DNA of 64,000 nt from Streptomyces sp. NBC_01142 (lineage in GTDB: Bacteria; Actinomycetota; Actinomycetes; Streptomycetales; Streptomycetaceae). Both the position numbers and the translations under genes were made by a program. The stretch covers positions 682,001-746,000 of the forward strand of contig NZ_JAPEOR010000001.1 of assembly GCF_026341125.1 (NCBI RefSeq). The letters run 5' to 3'. The notes beneath the pieces were generated by a model, which did no database searches, was not told the origin of the DNA, and saw nothing but the letters and a program-made list of their open reading frames with translations. This document shows, one piece after another, positions 40,495-49,666 of the stretch; positions within the stretch are counted from its first letter, which is position 1, and each line of letters begins with the position of its first letter.

Positions 40495-42525
40495 ATGCCC
40501 AACCGACTCGCACACTCCACGTCTCCGTACCTCCTTCAGCACGCGGAAAACCCCGTTGACTGGTGGCAGTGGGAGCCTGCCGCCTTCGAGGAAGCTCGCC
40601 GGCGTAACGTGCCCGTCTTCCTGAGCGTGGGTTACAGCTCTTGCCACTGGTGTCATGTACTCGCCCACGAGAGCTTCGAGGACGAAGAGACGGCAGCCCT
40701 CATGAACGAGCACTTCGTGTCCGTGAAGGTGGACCGGGAGGAGCGCCCCGACGTCGACGCCGTCTACATGGAGGCCGTGCAGGCTGCCACCGGGCAGGGT
40801 GGCTGGCCCATGTCCGTCTTTATGACTCCGGACGGGGAGCCGTTCTATTTCGGCACCTACTTCCCGCCCGAGCCGCGGCACGGAATGCCGTCCTTCCGGC
40901 AGGTGCTCGAAGGCGTTCAGACTGCGTGGACGAGTCGGCGTGAGGAGGTTGGGGAGGTCGCCGAGAAGATCACCCGTGACCTGGCAGGGAGGCAACTGGA
41001 CTACGGCACAACTGGGCTCCCCGGTGATGCGGAGCTTGCCCAGGCGCTACTTGGGCTCACCCGGGAGTACGACCCGGCGACTGGCTGGTTCGGAGGTGGC
41101 AACGCCAAATTCCCTCCGAGCATGGTCGTCGAATTCCTTCTGCGGCACCACGCGCGGACGGAATCCGCAGGTGCCCGTGAGATCGCTGAGGGGCTGTGCC
41201 GGGCCATGGCGTGCTCCAGCCTGTTCGACCAGGTGGGCGGTGGGTTCCATCGGTACGTTTTGAGTCAGGAGCGGAATGGACCTTTGGTTCCGCACTTCGA
41301 GAAGATGCTCTACGACAATGCGCTCCTGTGCCGCACCTACGCCCACCTCTGGCGGGTGACCGGCTCGGATCTGGCGCGGCGGGTGGCGCTGGAAACAGCC
41401 GACTTCATGGTGCGGGAGCTGCGTACGGCAGAGGGTGGCTTCGCGTCCGCGCTGGATGCCGACAGTGCCGACCGCAGCGGCAGGCATGTCGAGGGCGCGT
41501 TCTATGTGTGGACGCTGGATCAGCTGAAGGACGTTCTGGGGGACGAGGACGGACAGCGGGCAGCCGAGCACTTCGGGGTGACGCAGGAGGGGACCTTCGA
41601 GGAGGGTGCCTCGGTGCTGCGGCTCCCGGACGGGGAAGCCCCTGCGGGGATCAAGGAGCGGCTGCTCGCGGCCCGTGCGGAGCGGGCGCGGCCGGGGCGG
41701 GACGACAAGGTGGTCGCCGCCTGGAACGGGCTCGCGATCGCGGCGCTCGCGGAGACCGGCGCGTACTTCGACCGCCCGGATCTGATCGAGCGGGCCACCG
41801 AGGCGGCCGACCTGCTGGTGCGGATGCACATCGACTTCTCGGCCGGCGGCGCCCGGCTGGCCCGTACCTCCAAGGACGGTCAAGTCGGCGCGCACGCAGG
41901 GGTCCTGGAGGACTACGCGGATGTCGCCGAGGGCTTCCTGGCGCTCGCTGCGGTGAGCGGCGAAGGGGTGTGGCTCGAATTCGCCGGGTTCCTGCTGGAC
42001 ATTGTGCTCGAGCAGTTCACGGGCGAGGGCGGGGCGCTGTACGACACCGCCCATGACGCCGAACAGCTGATCCGCCGCCCGCAGGACCCCACGGACAGCG
42101 CGACCCCGTCCGGCTGGACGGCCGCGGCAGGCGCGCTGCTCTCTTATGCGGCGCACACCGGCTCCGAGGCCCACCGCACCGCCGCCGAGGGCGCGCTGGG
42201 CGTGGTGAAGGCGCTCGGCCCGCGTGCCCCGCGCTTCATCGGCTGGGGTCTGGCGGTCGCGGAGGCGCTGCTCGACGGGCCGCGCGAGGTGGCGGTCGTG
42301 GGGCCGCAGAGCGACGCGGGGACGCGAGAGTTGCTGCGTACGGCGCTGCTGGCACCGGCTCCCGGCGCGGTGGTCGCGGTCGGTGAGACAGGCAGCGAGG
42401 AGTTCCCGCTGCTGGCGGACCGGCCCCTGGTGGACGGCCGCCCGGCGGCCTACGTCTGCCGGAACTTCACCTGCGACGCGCCCACGACGGATGCTGCGGA
42501 ACTTGCCCGGAAACTCGCCAATTGA
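40495..42525 (+). CDS. Thioredoxin-domain DUF255 protein (YyaL/SPATA20-like)
   Basis: A 676-aa cytoplasmic protein. The N-terminal thioredoxin-like domain starts [20 protein letters not shown] and has the redox motif SSCHWCHVL. It is followed by [26 protein letters not shown]. The remaining 500 residues form an (alpha/alpha) barrel with GGGFHRY and [11 protein letters not shown], then [13 protein letters not shown], as in glycosidase- or epimerase-like folds. Widely conserved from bacteria to mammals; physiological reaction unknown. ATG 40495. It has a simple, single-gene context. Confidence 0.93.
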   Translation: MPNRLAHSTSPYLLQHAENPVDWWQWEPAAFEEARRRNVPVFLSVGYSSCHWCHVLAHESFEDEETAALMNEHFVSVKVDREERPDVDAVYMEAVQAATGQGGWPMSVFMTPDGEPFYFGTYFPPEPRHGMPSFRQVLEGVQTAWTSRREEVGEVAEKITRDLAGRQLDYGTTGLPGDAELAQALLGLTREYDPATGWFGGGNAKFPPSMVVEFLLRHHARTESAGAREIAEGLCRAMACSSLFDQVGGGFHRYVLSQERNGPLVPHFEKMLYDNALLCRTYAHLWRVTGSDLARRVALETADFMVRELRTAEGGFASALDADSADRSGRHVEGAFYVWTLDQLKDVLGDEDGQRAAEHFGVTQEGTFEEGASVLRLPDGEAPAGIKERLLAARAERARPGRDDKVVAAWNGLAIAALAETGAYFDRPDLIERATEAADLLVRMHIDFSAGGARLARTSKDGQVGAHAGVLEDYADVAEGFLALAAVSGEGVWLEFAGFLLDIVLEQFTGEGGALYDTAHDAEQLIRRPQDPTDSATPSGWTAAAGALLSYAAHTGSEAHRTAAEGALGVVKALGPRAPRFIGWGLAVAEALLDGPREVAVVGPQSDAGTRELLRTALLAPAPGAVVAVGETGSEEFPLLADRPLVDGRPAAYVCRNFTCDAPTTDAAELARKLAN

Positions 42526-42602
42526 CGATGCCACGTCAGTTTTTATCGGTCAGGCACCGGACTTTGATCTTCCGCCTATAGGGTCCTCGGCAGACGAACG
42601 AC

Positions 42603-42698
42603 ATGAACGGCGGACACTGGTATCCGTCCGCGACGATCCTCGGCAACGGCGATGTCATCTCCTTCGGCGGGCTGAAGGAGGACTCGACGGGCAATGGG
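42603..42698 (+). pseudogene. Fragment of a kelch/galactose-oxidase-like protein
   Basis: MNGGHWYPSATILGNGDVIS, FGGLKEDSTGN resembles one blade of a kelch propeller in glyoxal/galactose oxidases (xRWYPSAT.L.NGDV...GG). The frame then turns to Gly-rich nonsense, so only about 32 codons survive. It lies between the DUF255 gene and the TetR gene. Most likely a deletion remnant. Confidence 0.45.
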
Positions 42699-42737
42699 GG
42701 CGCGCCCTCCGGCGACGGGGGCGCGGGGGACGGTCCG

Positions 42738-43382
42738 CTAGAGCCTCAGCCCGCCCTTGATCGTGGTCAGCGCGTGGTCCATCAGCTCGATCAGGTCGTC
42801 CTGGTGGTCCCGCGCCGCCCAGTACAGCATCACCTCGCGCAGCGCGCCGAGCACCGCCGCCGTGAACACCCGTACATCAAGGTCGTCGTGGTCGCGCCCG
42901 GTGCGCTCGGCGAGCGCGTGGCCCAGCAGCTCGGACGTCGTGGCCATCGTCTCGGTCATCCGGGCGCGGACCGCCGGAACCTCCACCATCAGCCTGGTGC
43001 GCTGGATGACGTCCTCGCGCTCCTCGGCGAGGAAGGCCGCCAGCCCTTCCGTCATCACGTGCCGCAGTGAGTCCAGCGGGTCCTCGTCGGCGGGCCTGGC
43101 CCGCAGCCCGGCCTCCATGGCCCGGGCGTGGTCGTCGGTGAGGACGATGTCTTCCTTGGCCGGGAAGTAGCGGAAGACCGTGGACGGGGAGACCTCGGCC
43201 GCCTCCGCGATCTGTTCGACGGTGGTCGCCTCGTACCCCTGCTCGGAGATGAGCCGGCAGGCCGCGCGGCGGATCGCGATCCGCGTCCTGAGCTTCTTGC
43301 GTTCGCGCAGTCCCGGCTGTGGCTGCGCTTCGGCGACGGTGTCGCGCGAGGGGGTACGGATGGTGGCGGCCATGGTCGTCAT
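42738..43382 (-). CDS. TetR-family transcriptional regulator
   Basis: A 214-aa regulator with the N-terminal HTH: LRERKKLRTRIAIRRAACRL, ISEQGYEATTVEQIAEAAEV, SPSTVFRYFPAKEDIV. The C-terminal ligand domain is helical (FTAAVLGALREVMLYWAARD). It starts at ATG 43382 or nine bases later. It is downstream of the hemolysin III-like gene on the same strand; a perfect TetR-type palindrome precedes that gene, so the pair is probably an autoregulated unit. Confidence 0.92.
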   Translation of the reverse strand: MTTMAATIRTPSRDTVAEAQPQPGLRERKKLRTRIAIRRAACRLISEQGYEATTVEQIAEAAEVSPSTVFRYFPAKEDIVLTDDHARAMEAGLRARPADEDPLDSLRHVMTEGLAAFLAEEREDVIQRTRLMVEVPAVRARMTETMATTSELLGHALAERTGRDHDDLDVRVFTAAVLGALREVMLYWAARDHQDDLIELMDHALTTIKGGLRL

Positions 43383-43500
43383 TGTCCTGCATCGGCGGGC
43401 GCGGTGGCCGCGCCCGCCGATGTCGAGGAAAGCCGCCGAAGCCGTCGATGCCGAGAAAGATGGCCGTGACATCGCTGCCACGGCCACATTCGGGGAGGGG

Positions 43501-44178
43501 TTACGACTGCTGGTAGGCCACCAGCGAGATGCCCACGTAGTGCACGACGAACGCCGCGAGCGTGAGGGAGTGGAAGACCTCGTGGAAGCCGAACCACCGG
43601 GGTGACGGGTTCGGCCGCTTGATGCCGTAGATCACGCCGCCGGCGCTGTAGAGCAGCCCGCCGACGATCACGCAGACGAGTACGGCGATCCCGCCGGCGC
43701 GCATGAAGTCGGGCAGGAAGAAGACGGCCGCCCAGCCCATGGCGATGTAGCACGGGGTGTAGAGCCAGCGCGGGGCACCGACCCAGAAGACCCGGAAGGC
43801 GATCCCCGCCACGGCCGCCGCCCAGACCGCCCACAGCAGCGTCCGCCCGGTGGAATCGGGCAGCAGGAGCATGGTCAGCGGAGTGTAGGTGCCCGCGATG
43901 ATCAGGAAGATATTGGCGTGATCGAGCCGGCGCAGAATGGCTTCGCCGCGCGGGCCCCAGGTGCCGCGGTGGTAGATCGCGCTCACGCCGAAGAGCAGGC
44001 ACGCTGTGAACACGTAGATCGCGCAGGCCACGCGGGCCCGCATCGTGTCCGCGAGCGCGATGAGGACCAGCCCCGCGACCAGGGCGGCCGGGAACATCCC
44101 GGCGTGCAGCCAGCCGCGCAGCCTGGGTTTCACCGGGGTGGGTTCGATCTCGGTCACTTCGGGCGCGGCAGCAGTCAT
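43501..44178 (-). CDS. Hemolysin III-family (PAQR-like) membrane protein
   Basis: A 225-aa seven-helix membrane protein. PAQR/hemolysin III residues are visible: YHRGTWGPRGEAILRRLDHA (helix 2/3 boundary with Asp-His), FLIIAGTYTPLTMLLLP, and the C-terminal FHEVFHSLTLAAFVVHY. The conserved Ser/His/Asp/His set is thought to hold a zinc ion for lipid amide hydrolysis or to affect membrane lipids. ATG 44178; the operator palindrome lies 11 bp upstream. Confidence 0.9.
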   Translation of the reverse strand: MTAAAPEVTEIEPTPVKPRLRGWLHAGMFPAALVAGLVLIALADTMRARVACAIYVFTACLLFGVSAIYHRGTWGPRGEAILRRLDHANIFLIIAGTYTPLTMLLLPDSTGRTLLWAVWAAAVAGIAFRVFWVGAPRWLYTPCYIAMGWAAVFFLPDFMRAGGIAVLVCVIVGGLLYSAGGVIYGIKRPNPSPRWFGFHEVFHSLTLAAFVVHYVGISLVAYQQS

Positions 44179-44189
44179 GACGTGGATGG

Positions 44190-44209
44190 TACCTACGGAA
44201 CCGTAGGTA
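44190..44209. promoter_or_regulatory. 20-bp perfect palindrome, TetR-type operator
   Basis: TACCTACGG-AA-CCGTAGGTA: 9-bp arms with a two-base centre, 11 bp upstream of the hemolysin III-like start. Perfect, near-continuous dyads of this size are classic TetR operators, and a TetR gene is next in line. The remaining intergenic DNA up to 44545 holds the minisatellite listed below and the pck promoter region, with no gene. Confidence 0.8.
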
Positions 44210-44269
44210 ATGGATGCATCCGGGCAGCCTCTCTCGGCCCGGCCGAGTGCCGGGCCTGTGGCGGGGCTT

Positions 44270-44335
44270 GGGACGGGCTGCGGACGGCCTTCGGACGGGC
44301 TGCGGACAGGTCGCGGACGGGTCGCGGACACGCCC
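44270..44335. repeat. 11-nt tandem minisatellite, six copies
   Basis: CGGAC followed by six variable bases repeats six times at an 11-nt step (44270, 44281, 44292, 44303, 44314, 44325). It lies between the divergent hemolysin III-like and pck genes, upstream of pck. The spacing equals one helical turn, so all copies face the same side of DNA. Confidence 0.75.
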
Positions 44336-44545
44336 CGAGCGCGGCCCGAGCGCGTGTCGAGCCCGCGTCCGGCGCTCCTCGGGCGTCCCGCGAGTGGCGA
44401 TGCTCACGTGAGAGGTCCTATGGACATATGCGCACCGGGCACGGATGATCAGATGAGTGCGGTCGGCACCGGATGAGCGGGCTACGAAGCATCCGGGTCG
44501 CAGCCCCCACGGGGCCAACCTCCAATCCCTCACTTAGGAGCGATC

Positions 44546-46378
44546 GTGGCGCGCGACATCGCGGCTCCCACCGTCCCCACCAACCACCAGGAGCTCGTAG
44601 CCTGGGTCGACGAGATCGCAGCAATCACGCAGCCGGACAGCGTCGTCTGGTGTGACGGTTCCGAGGCCGAGTACGAGCGTCTCTGTGGGGAGCTCGTCGC
44701 CAAGGGCACCTTCAAGAAGCTTGACCCGATCAAGCGCCCGAACTCGTACTACGCCGCGTCGGACCCGAGTGACGTCGCGCGCGTCGAGGACCGCACCTTC
44801 ATCTGCTCCGAGAAGGAGGAGGACGCGGGCCCGACCAACCACTGGAAGGCCCCCGCGGAGATGAAGGAGATCTTCGCCGGTGAGAAGGGCATCTTCCGCG
44901 GCTCGATGCGCGGCCGCACGATGTACGTCGTGCCGTTCTGCATGGGCCCGCTGGGCTCCCCGCTGTCCGCGATCGGCGTTGAGATCACCGACTCCGCGTA
45001 CGTCGCCGTCTCGATGCGCACCATGACCCGCATGGGACAGCCCGTCCTCGACGAGCTCGGCACCGACGGCTTCTTCGTCAAGGCCGTCCACACCCTCGGC
45101 GCGCCGCTCGCCGAGGGCGAGGCCGATGTGCCGTGGCCCTGCAACTCCACCAAATACATCTCGCACTTCCCCGAGTCGCGCGAGATCTGGTCGTACGGCT
45201 CCGGCTACGGCGGCAACGCCCTGCTCGGCAAGAAGTGCTACGCCCTGCGTATCGCCTCCGTCATGGCGCGCGACGAGGGCTGGCTCGCCGAGCACATGCT
45301 GATCCTCAAGCTCACCCCGCCGCAGGGCGAGTCGAAGTACGTCGCCGCGGCCTTCCCGAGCGCCTGTGGCAAGACGAACCTCGCCATGCTCGAGCCCACC
45401 ATCTCCGGCTGGACCGTGGAGACCATCGGCGACGACATCGCCTGGATGCGGTTCGGCGAGGACGGCCAGCTGTACGCGATCAACCCGGAGGCCGGCTTCT
45501 TCGGCGTCGCGCCCGGCACCGGCGAGCACACCAACGCCAACGCCATGAAGACCCTGTGGGGCAACTCCGTCTTCACCAACGTCGCGCTCACCGACGACAA
45601 CGACATCTGGTGGGAGGGCATGACCGAGGAACTGCCCGCGCACCTCACGGACTGGAAGGGCAACGACTGGACTCCGGAGTCCGGGACCCCGGCCGCCCAC
45701 CCGAACGCCCGCTTCACCGTCCCGGCCGCCCAGTGCCCGACGATCGCCCCCGAGTGGGAGGACCCCAAGGGCGTCCCGATCTCCGCGATCCTCTTCGGCG
45801 GCCGCCGCGCCTCCGCCGTGCCGCTGGTGACCGAGTCCTTCGACTGGAACCACGGCGTGTTCCTCGGCGCGAACGTCGCGTCCGAGAAGACCGCCGCCGC
45901 CGAGGGCAAGGTCGGCGAGCTGCGCCGCGACCCGTTCGCCATGCTGCCGTTCTGCGGCTACAACATGGGCGACTACATGGGCCACTGGGTCAAGGTCGGC
46001 GCCACTGCGACAGCCAAGGGGGACCAGGCCAAGCTCCCGAAGATCTACTACGTCAACTGGTTCCGCAAGAACGACGCGGGCAAGTTCGTGTGGCCGGGCT
46101 TCGGCGAGAACAGCCGCGTCCTGAAGTGGATCGTGGAGCGCCTGGAGGGCAAGGCCGAGGGCGTCGAGACGCCGATCGGCATTCTGCCCACCAAGGAGTC
46201 CCTGGACACCGAGGGCCTGGAGCTGGCCGACTCCGAGCTGGACTTCCTGCTCACGGTCGACAAGGAGGTCTGGCGCGAGGAGGCCGCCCTGGTCCCCGAG
46301 CACCTCAACACCTTCGGCGACCACGCGCCCAAGGAGCTGTGGGACCAGTACCGCGCGCTGGTGCAGCGCCTGGGCTGA
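44546..46378 (+). CDS. pckG: Phosphoenolpyruvate carboxykinase (GTP)
   Basis: Catalyses oxaloacetate + GTP to PEP + CO2 + GDP, the gluconeogenic entry step, cytoplasmic. 610 aa. The GTP-dependent class is shown by [18 protein letters not shown], the P-loop [12 protein letters not shown] (near residue 275) with the reactive Cys, [29 protein letters not shown], and [17 protein letters not shown] start at 44546, with TTAGGAG seven bases before it. A 15-bp terminator follows. Confidence 0.95.
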   Translation: MARDIAAPTVPTNHQELVAWVDEIAAITQPDSVVWCDGSEAEYERLCGELVAKGTFKKLDPIKRPNSYYAASDPSDVARVEDRTFICSEKEEDAGPTNHWKAPAEMKEIFAGEKGIFRGSMRGRTMYVVPFCMGPLGSPLSAIGVEITDSAYVAVSMRTMTRMGQPVLDELGTDGFFVKAVHTLGAPLAEGEADVPWPCNSTKYISHFPESREIWSYGSGYGGNALLGKKCYALRIASVMARDEGWLAEHMLILKLTPPQGESKYVAAAFPSACGKTNLAMLEPTISGWTVETIGDDIAWMRFGEDGQLYAINPEAGFFGVAPGTGEHTNANAMKTLWGNSVFTNVALTDDNDIWWEGMTEELPAHLTDWKGNDWTPESGTPAAHPNARFTVPAAQCPTIAPEWEDPKGVPISAILFGGRRASAVPLVTESFDWNHGVFLGANVASEKTAAAEGKVGELRRDPFAMLPFCGYNMGDYMGHWVKVGATATAKGDQAKLPKIYYVNWFRKNDAGKFVWPGFGENSRVLKWIVERLEGKAEGVETPIGILPTKESLDTEGLELADSELDFLLTVDKEVWREEAALVPEHLNTFGDHAPKELWDQYRALVQRLG

Positions 46379-46455
46379 TCCCCGTACGGAAGACGTCGCG
46401 GCGGGCCAACTCGACATCCGCCCTGACCTGTGGGGTCAACCAGGTCCGCTGCGTC

Positions 46456-46492
46456 CCGGCCCCCGGAGCCCCCTCACGGCTCCGGGGGCCGG
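46456..46492 (+). terminator. Hairpin terminator of pckG
   Basis: A perfect 15-bp GC-rich stem (46456-46470 with 46478-46492) and a 7-nt loop, 78 bp after the stop. It faces the convergent small gene. Confidence 0.88.
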
Positions 46493-46578
46493 ACCCTTTC
46501 CCGGCAGAAGTGCCGGACCTTTCCCGCCAAGAGGTGGCACCCGGCCCGCGCGCCTTCGCGGCCCGCGGACCGGGGCCG

Positions 46579-46968
46579 TCAGTGGGCGCCGACCAGACGC
46601 GGTTCGGTCAGGGCGGCGGTGTGCGCGTCCATCCGCTCGGCGGACAGGATCGCGGCGGCGGTGTCGGCGCGGGACGCGGCGACGACGAGGGCGCGGCCCG
46701 CGAGGGTGTGCGCGCGGCGGTGCAGGGCGGCGGGGTCGGCGCCGGTGAGGCCCGCGTGGCGGGCGGGCGGGGCGCCGCGGAGGCGTGCGACCTGGCCCGC
46801 GATGCGCTCGGCGGCCTCGTCGAGACCGAGCTCGTCGGTGACGGCGAGCAGCGCGGAGAGATGACCGGCGAGCTGGATGTCCAGTTCCTCCTCGCGGCTG
46901 CGGTGGGGGTACTGGGCGTCGTCGTCGGCCATCCTGTGGACCGACTTGGTGCGGATCGGCTCGTACAT
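46579..46968 (-). CDS. Conserved small hypothetical protein
   Basis: A 129-aa helical cytoplasmic protein: MYEPIRTKSVHRMADDDAQY, PHRSREEELDIQLAGHLSAL, LAVTDELGLDEAAERIAGQV. The start ATG 46968 has GGAGG seven bases upstream. The fold is an all-helix bundle; I recognise the gene as conserved next to pck and the aminotransferase in Streptomyces but know no function. An inverted TTAGA/TCTAA repeat lies 40 bp upstream. Confidence 0.75.
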   Translation of the reverse strand: MYEPIRTKSVHRMADDDAQYPHRSREEELDIQLAGHLSALLAVTDELGLDEAAERIAGQVARLRGAPPARHAGLTGADPAALHRRAHTLAGRALVVAASRADTAAAILSAERMDAHTAALTEPRLVGAH

Positions 46969-47007
46969 GGGATGGCCTCCTGCTCAGCGTCAGGAGACCA
47001 TCCTAGC

Positions 47008-47022
47008 TTAGATTCTGTCTAA
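47008..47022. promoter_or_regulatory. TTAGA-N5-TCTAA dyad
   Basis: TTAGATTCTGTCTAA lies 40-54 bp before the small conserved gene, overlapping AT-rich DNA (TAGGAT on the minus strand) that could be its -10. Fur/PerR-type boxes of actinobacteria have a similar AT-rich TTAGA...TCTAA look. The match is suggestive only. Confidence 0.35.
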
Positions 47023-47094
47023 AGTTGAGTAGCGTCGGGTTCCGGCCATGCGCGGGGTGCGACCCCCGGGGGCGCTGGGGGTCCTGGTGCGGCG

Positions 47095-48306
47095 TCAGGG
47101 CTGGCTGTAACCGTCCAGGAAGGTCCCGATCCGGGTCACCGCGTCCGCCAGGTCCTGCGCCGCCGGCAGCGTCACGATCCGGAAGTGGTCCGGCTCGGGC
47201 CAGTTGAAGCCCGTACCGTGCACGACCATGATCTTCTCGGCGCGCAGCAGGTCCAGCACCATCTGCCGGTCGTCCTTGATCTTGTAGACCGTGGGGTCGA
47301 GACGCGGGAAGAGATACAGCGCGCCCTTCGGCTTGACGCAGGTCACGCCAGGAATCTGGGTGAGCAGGTCGTACGCGATGTCCCGCTGCTCCAGGATCCG
47401 CCCGCCGGGCAGCACCAGATCCTCGATCGACTGCCGTCCGCCGAGCGCTGTGGCCACCGCGTGCTGCGAGGGCATGTTCGCGCACAGACGCATGTTGGCG
47501 AGGATGGTCAGGCCCTCGATGTACGAGGTGGCGTGCGCCTTGGGGCCGCAGACCGCCAGCCAGCCGGAGCGGTAGCCGGCCACCCGGTAGTTCTTGGAGA
47601 GCCCGTTGAAGGTGAGGACCATCAGGTCCGGGGCGAGCGCGGCGGTCGGCGTGTGCGTGGCGCCGTCGTAGAGGATCTTGTCGTAGATCTCGTCGGAGCA
47701 GACGACCAGATTGTGCCTGCGGGCGATCTCGGTGAGGCTCCGCAGTATCTCGTCGTCGTACACCGCACCCGTGGGGTTGTTCGGGTTGATGATCACCATC
47801 GCCTTCGTGCGATCGGTGATCTTGCGCTCGATGTCGGCGAGGTCGGGCATCCAGTCGGACTGCTCGTCACAGCGGTAGTGCACGGCGGTGCCGCCCGCGA
47901 GGGACACGGAAGCGGTCCACAGCGGATAGTCCGGGGCGGGTACGAGCACCTCGTCGCCGTCGTCGAGCAGCGCCTGCATCGACATCTGGATCAGCTCGGA
48001 GACGCCGTTACCGAGATAGATGTCCTCGACATCCAGGTTGATGTCCTTGGTCTGGTAGTGCTGCATCACCGCGCGCCGCGCGGACAGCAGCCCCTTCGCG
48101 TCGCCGTAGCCGTGCGCAGTGCCGAGGTTGCGGAGGATGTCCTCGAGGATCTCGGGCGGGCACTCGAAACCGAAGGCGGCGGGGTTGCCGGTGTTGAGCT
48201 TGAGGATGCGGTGACCTGCTGCCTCCAGGCGCATGGCCTCCTCGAGTACCGGGCCCCGGATTTCGTAACAGACGTTTGCGAGCTTCGTCGACTGGATCAC
48301 CTGCAT
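47095..48306 (-). CDS. alaA: Class I aminotransferase (AlaA-like)
   Basis: A 403-aa PLP aminotransferase, probably forming alanine from pyruvate and glutamate. Family blocks: LKLNTGNPAAFGFECPPEIL, YLGNGVSELIQMSMQALLDD, VPAPDYPLWTASVSLAGG, INPNNPTGAVYDDE, and the PLP lysine in FNGLSKNYRVAGYRSGW (Lys238). VHGTGFNWPEPDHFRIVTLP closes the active site. ATG 48306 gives MQVIQSTKLANVCYEIRGPV, the usual start. Confidence 0.93.
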   Translation of the reverse strand: MQVIQSTKLANVCYEIRGPVLEEAMRLEAAGHRILKLNTGNPAAFGFECPPEILEDILRNLGTAHGYGDAKGLLSARRAVMQHYQTKDINLDVEDIYLGNGVSELIQMSMQALLDDGDEVLVPAPDYPLWTASVSLAGGTAVHYRCDEQSDWMPDLADIERKITDRTKAMVIINPNNPTGAVYDDEILRSLTEIARRHNLVVCSDEIYDKILYDGATHTPTAALAPDLMVLTFNGLSKNYRVAGYRSGWLAVCGPKAHATSYIEGLTILANMRLCANMPSQHAVATALGGRQSIEDLVLPGGRILEQRDIAYDLLTQIPGVTCVKPKGALYLFPRLDPTVYKIKDDRQMVLDLLRAEKIMVVHGTGFNWPEPDHFRIVTLPAAQDLADAVTRIGTFLDGYSQP

Positions 48307-48574
48307 GCCCGTGAGCTTACGGGCGCGTCCTGCTGATCGCTTCGTGTTTTCGCCCACGGGAACGCGACGGGGACGCGACGCGGACGTGACGCGAATGTCC
48401 CTTTTGGTACTTCGATGGGTGGGGGCGGCCCCTCCCTTCGAAAGGGCCGCCGATGGTCACCGAACGCCTGCGGTTCTTTTTCCCGCCGGTACGGAGATCC
48501 GGTTCCGTGTTGCCCTCGTCACCTCGGCCGGAGCGTCGTCTCTCCAGGCGGCTGCAACCGGACGGCAGAAGCGT
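48307..48574. other. Intergenic region with a weak hairpin
   Basis: GGCGGCCC (48424-48431) can pair with GGGCCGCC (48444-48451). It lies between the double-VOC gene (ending 48575) and the aminotransferase start, and may terminate the former. No ORF seems real. Confidence 0.5.
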
Positions 48575-49366
48575 TCAGCGTGCTTCCGCGGGGGTCAGTA
48601 CGACGAACTCCGCTCCGGCGGGGTCGGTACAGACCGCCATGCGACCCACACCTTCCGCGGTTTCCGGTCCCATCGAGACTCCGCCGCCGTTCTCGCGCAC
48701 GAGGGCGACGGTGGCATCGCAGTCCGCCGAGCCGAACACCGGGTGCCAGTACGGCTGCCCACCGGACGCGAACATCTCCGGAGCTGCCATGAGACCGCCG
48801 TGCATCCGCTCCTCGCCGCAGCCTGCGGGCGTCAGCAGCGTGTAGGTGCCGCCTCCGCCGGGCAGCGGCATGTCCTGGGTGGCCCAGCCGAAGACGCTGC
48901 CGTAGAAGCTCCGGGCGGCGGCCGAGTCGGTGGTGTAGAGCTCGACCCAGCCAAGGCTGCCCGGGGCGTCGGCCAGCTCGAACCCCGCGTACTGGTTGGG
49001 TTCCCAGACGGCGAACTGGGCACCCTGCGGGTCGGTGAGCTGGGCGAACCGCCCCTCGTCCGAGACATCGCCGGGTGCGGCACGGACAGCGCCGCCTGCC
49101 TGTTGCACGGCCTTGACGGTGGCGTCCGCGTCCGCGGTGCGGAAATAGATCATCCAGGCGGAGCGGGCGCCTTCCTCGGTGAGTGGTCCGACGGCACCCA
49201 CCACCTTGCCGTCGAGGCGGAAGGCGGAGTAGCCGCCGGCGTCCTCGCCGAACGATTCGGCCCGCCAGCCGAAGACGGCTCCGTAGAAGGCCGCCGCGGC
49301 GGGGACGTCGGGAGCGCCGAGGTCGAGCCAGCAGGGGGAGCCGGGTACGAAGTCGGTCGTGATCAT
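48575..49366 (-). CDS. Double-domain VOC (glyoxalase-like) protein
   Basis: A 263-aa protein with two VOC modules. First: GSPCWLDLGAPDVPAAAAFY, GAVFGWRAE ... LTDPQGAQFAVWEP. Second: LGWVELYTTDSAAARSFYGS, VFGWATQDM ... VCTDPAGAEFVVLTP. Pseudo-dimeric two-module VOCs of this kind bind antibiotics or small electrophiles; the Streptomyces family is often called a hydrolase or glyoxalase without proof. ATG 49366 with GGAGAC eight bases upstream. Confidence 0.9.
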   Translation of the reverse strand: MITTDFVPGSPCWLDLGAPDVPAAAAFYGAVFGWRAESFGEDAGGYSAFRLDGKVVGAVGPLTEEGARSAWMIYFRTADADATVKAVQQAGGAVRAAPGDVSDEGRFAQLTDPQGAQFAVWEPNQYAGFELADAPGSLGWVELYTTDSAAARSFYGSVFGWATQDMPLPGGGGTYTLLTPAGCGEERMHGGLMAAPEMFASGGQPYWHPVFGSADCDATVALVRENGGGVSMGPETAEGVGRMAVCTDPAGAEFVVLTPAEAR

Positions 49367-49610
49367 GGCGAGTCTCCTTCTCCGGTTCGCGGGTGCACCC
49401 AGCCTGGCACTCCCCCGGGGGCGTCGCGCGGCGAATCGCGGCGCGAGGGCCTGGCGGTGCCGGGCTTCCCGGACCGACAGGAGGTTTCGGCCGGCGCGAC
49501 TTCCGCGACCTGCTGATCCGCGCCGCATCCGGCTCGGCGGGCCGATCGTGCTGGTCCGGGGCAACGGTCGCGTCCACGTGACCGCGCCCCTGCAAGGCGC
49601 TCGGGTCCCC

Positions 49611-49652
49611 AAGCCCGGATCTGGCCACGAGAAGCCCGGATCTGGCCACGAG
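49611..49652. repeat. Perfect 21-nt tandem duplication
   Basis: AAGCCCGGATCTGGCCACGAG occurs twice head to tail (49611-49631, 49632-49652) with no mismatch. It ends 14 bp from the stop of the caspase-fusion gene, inside its 3' flank. The rest of 49367-49610 shows no gene. Confidence 0.9.
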
Positions 49653-49666
49653 CGTGGACCTCGTCG

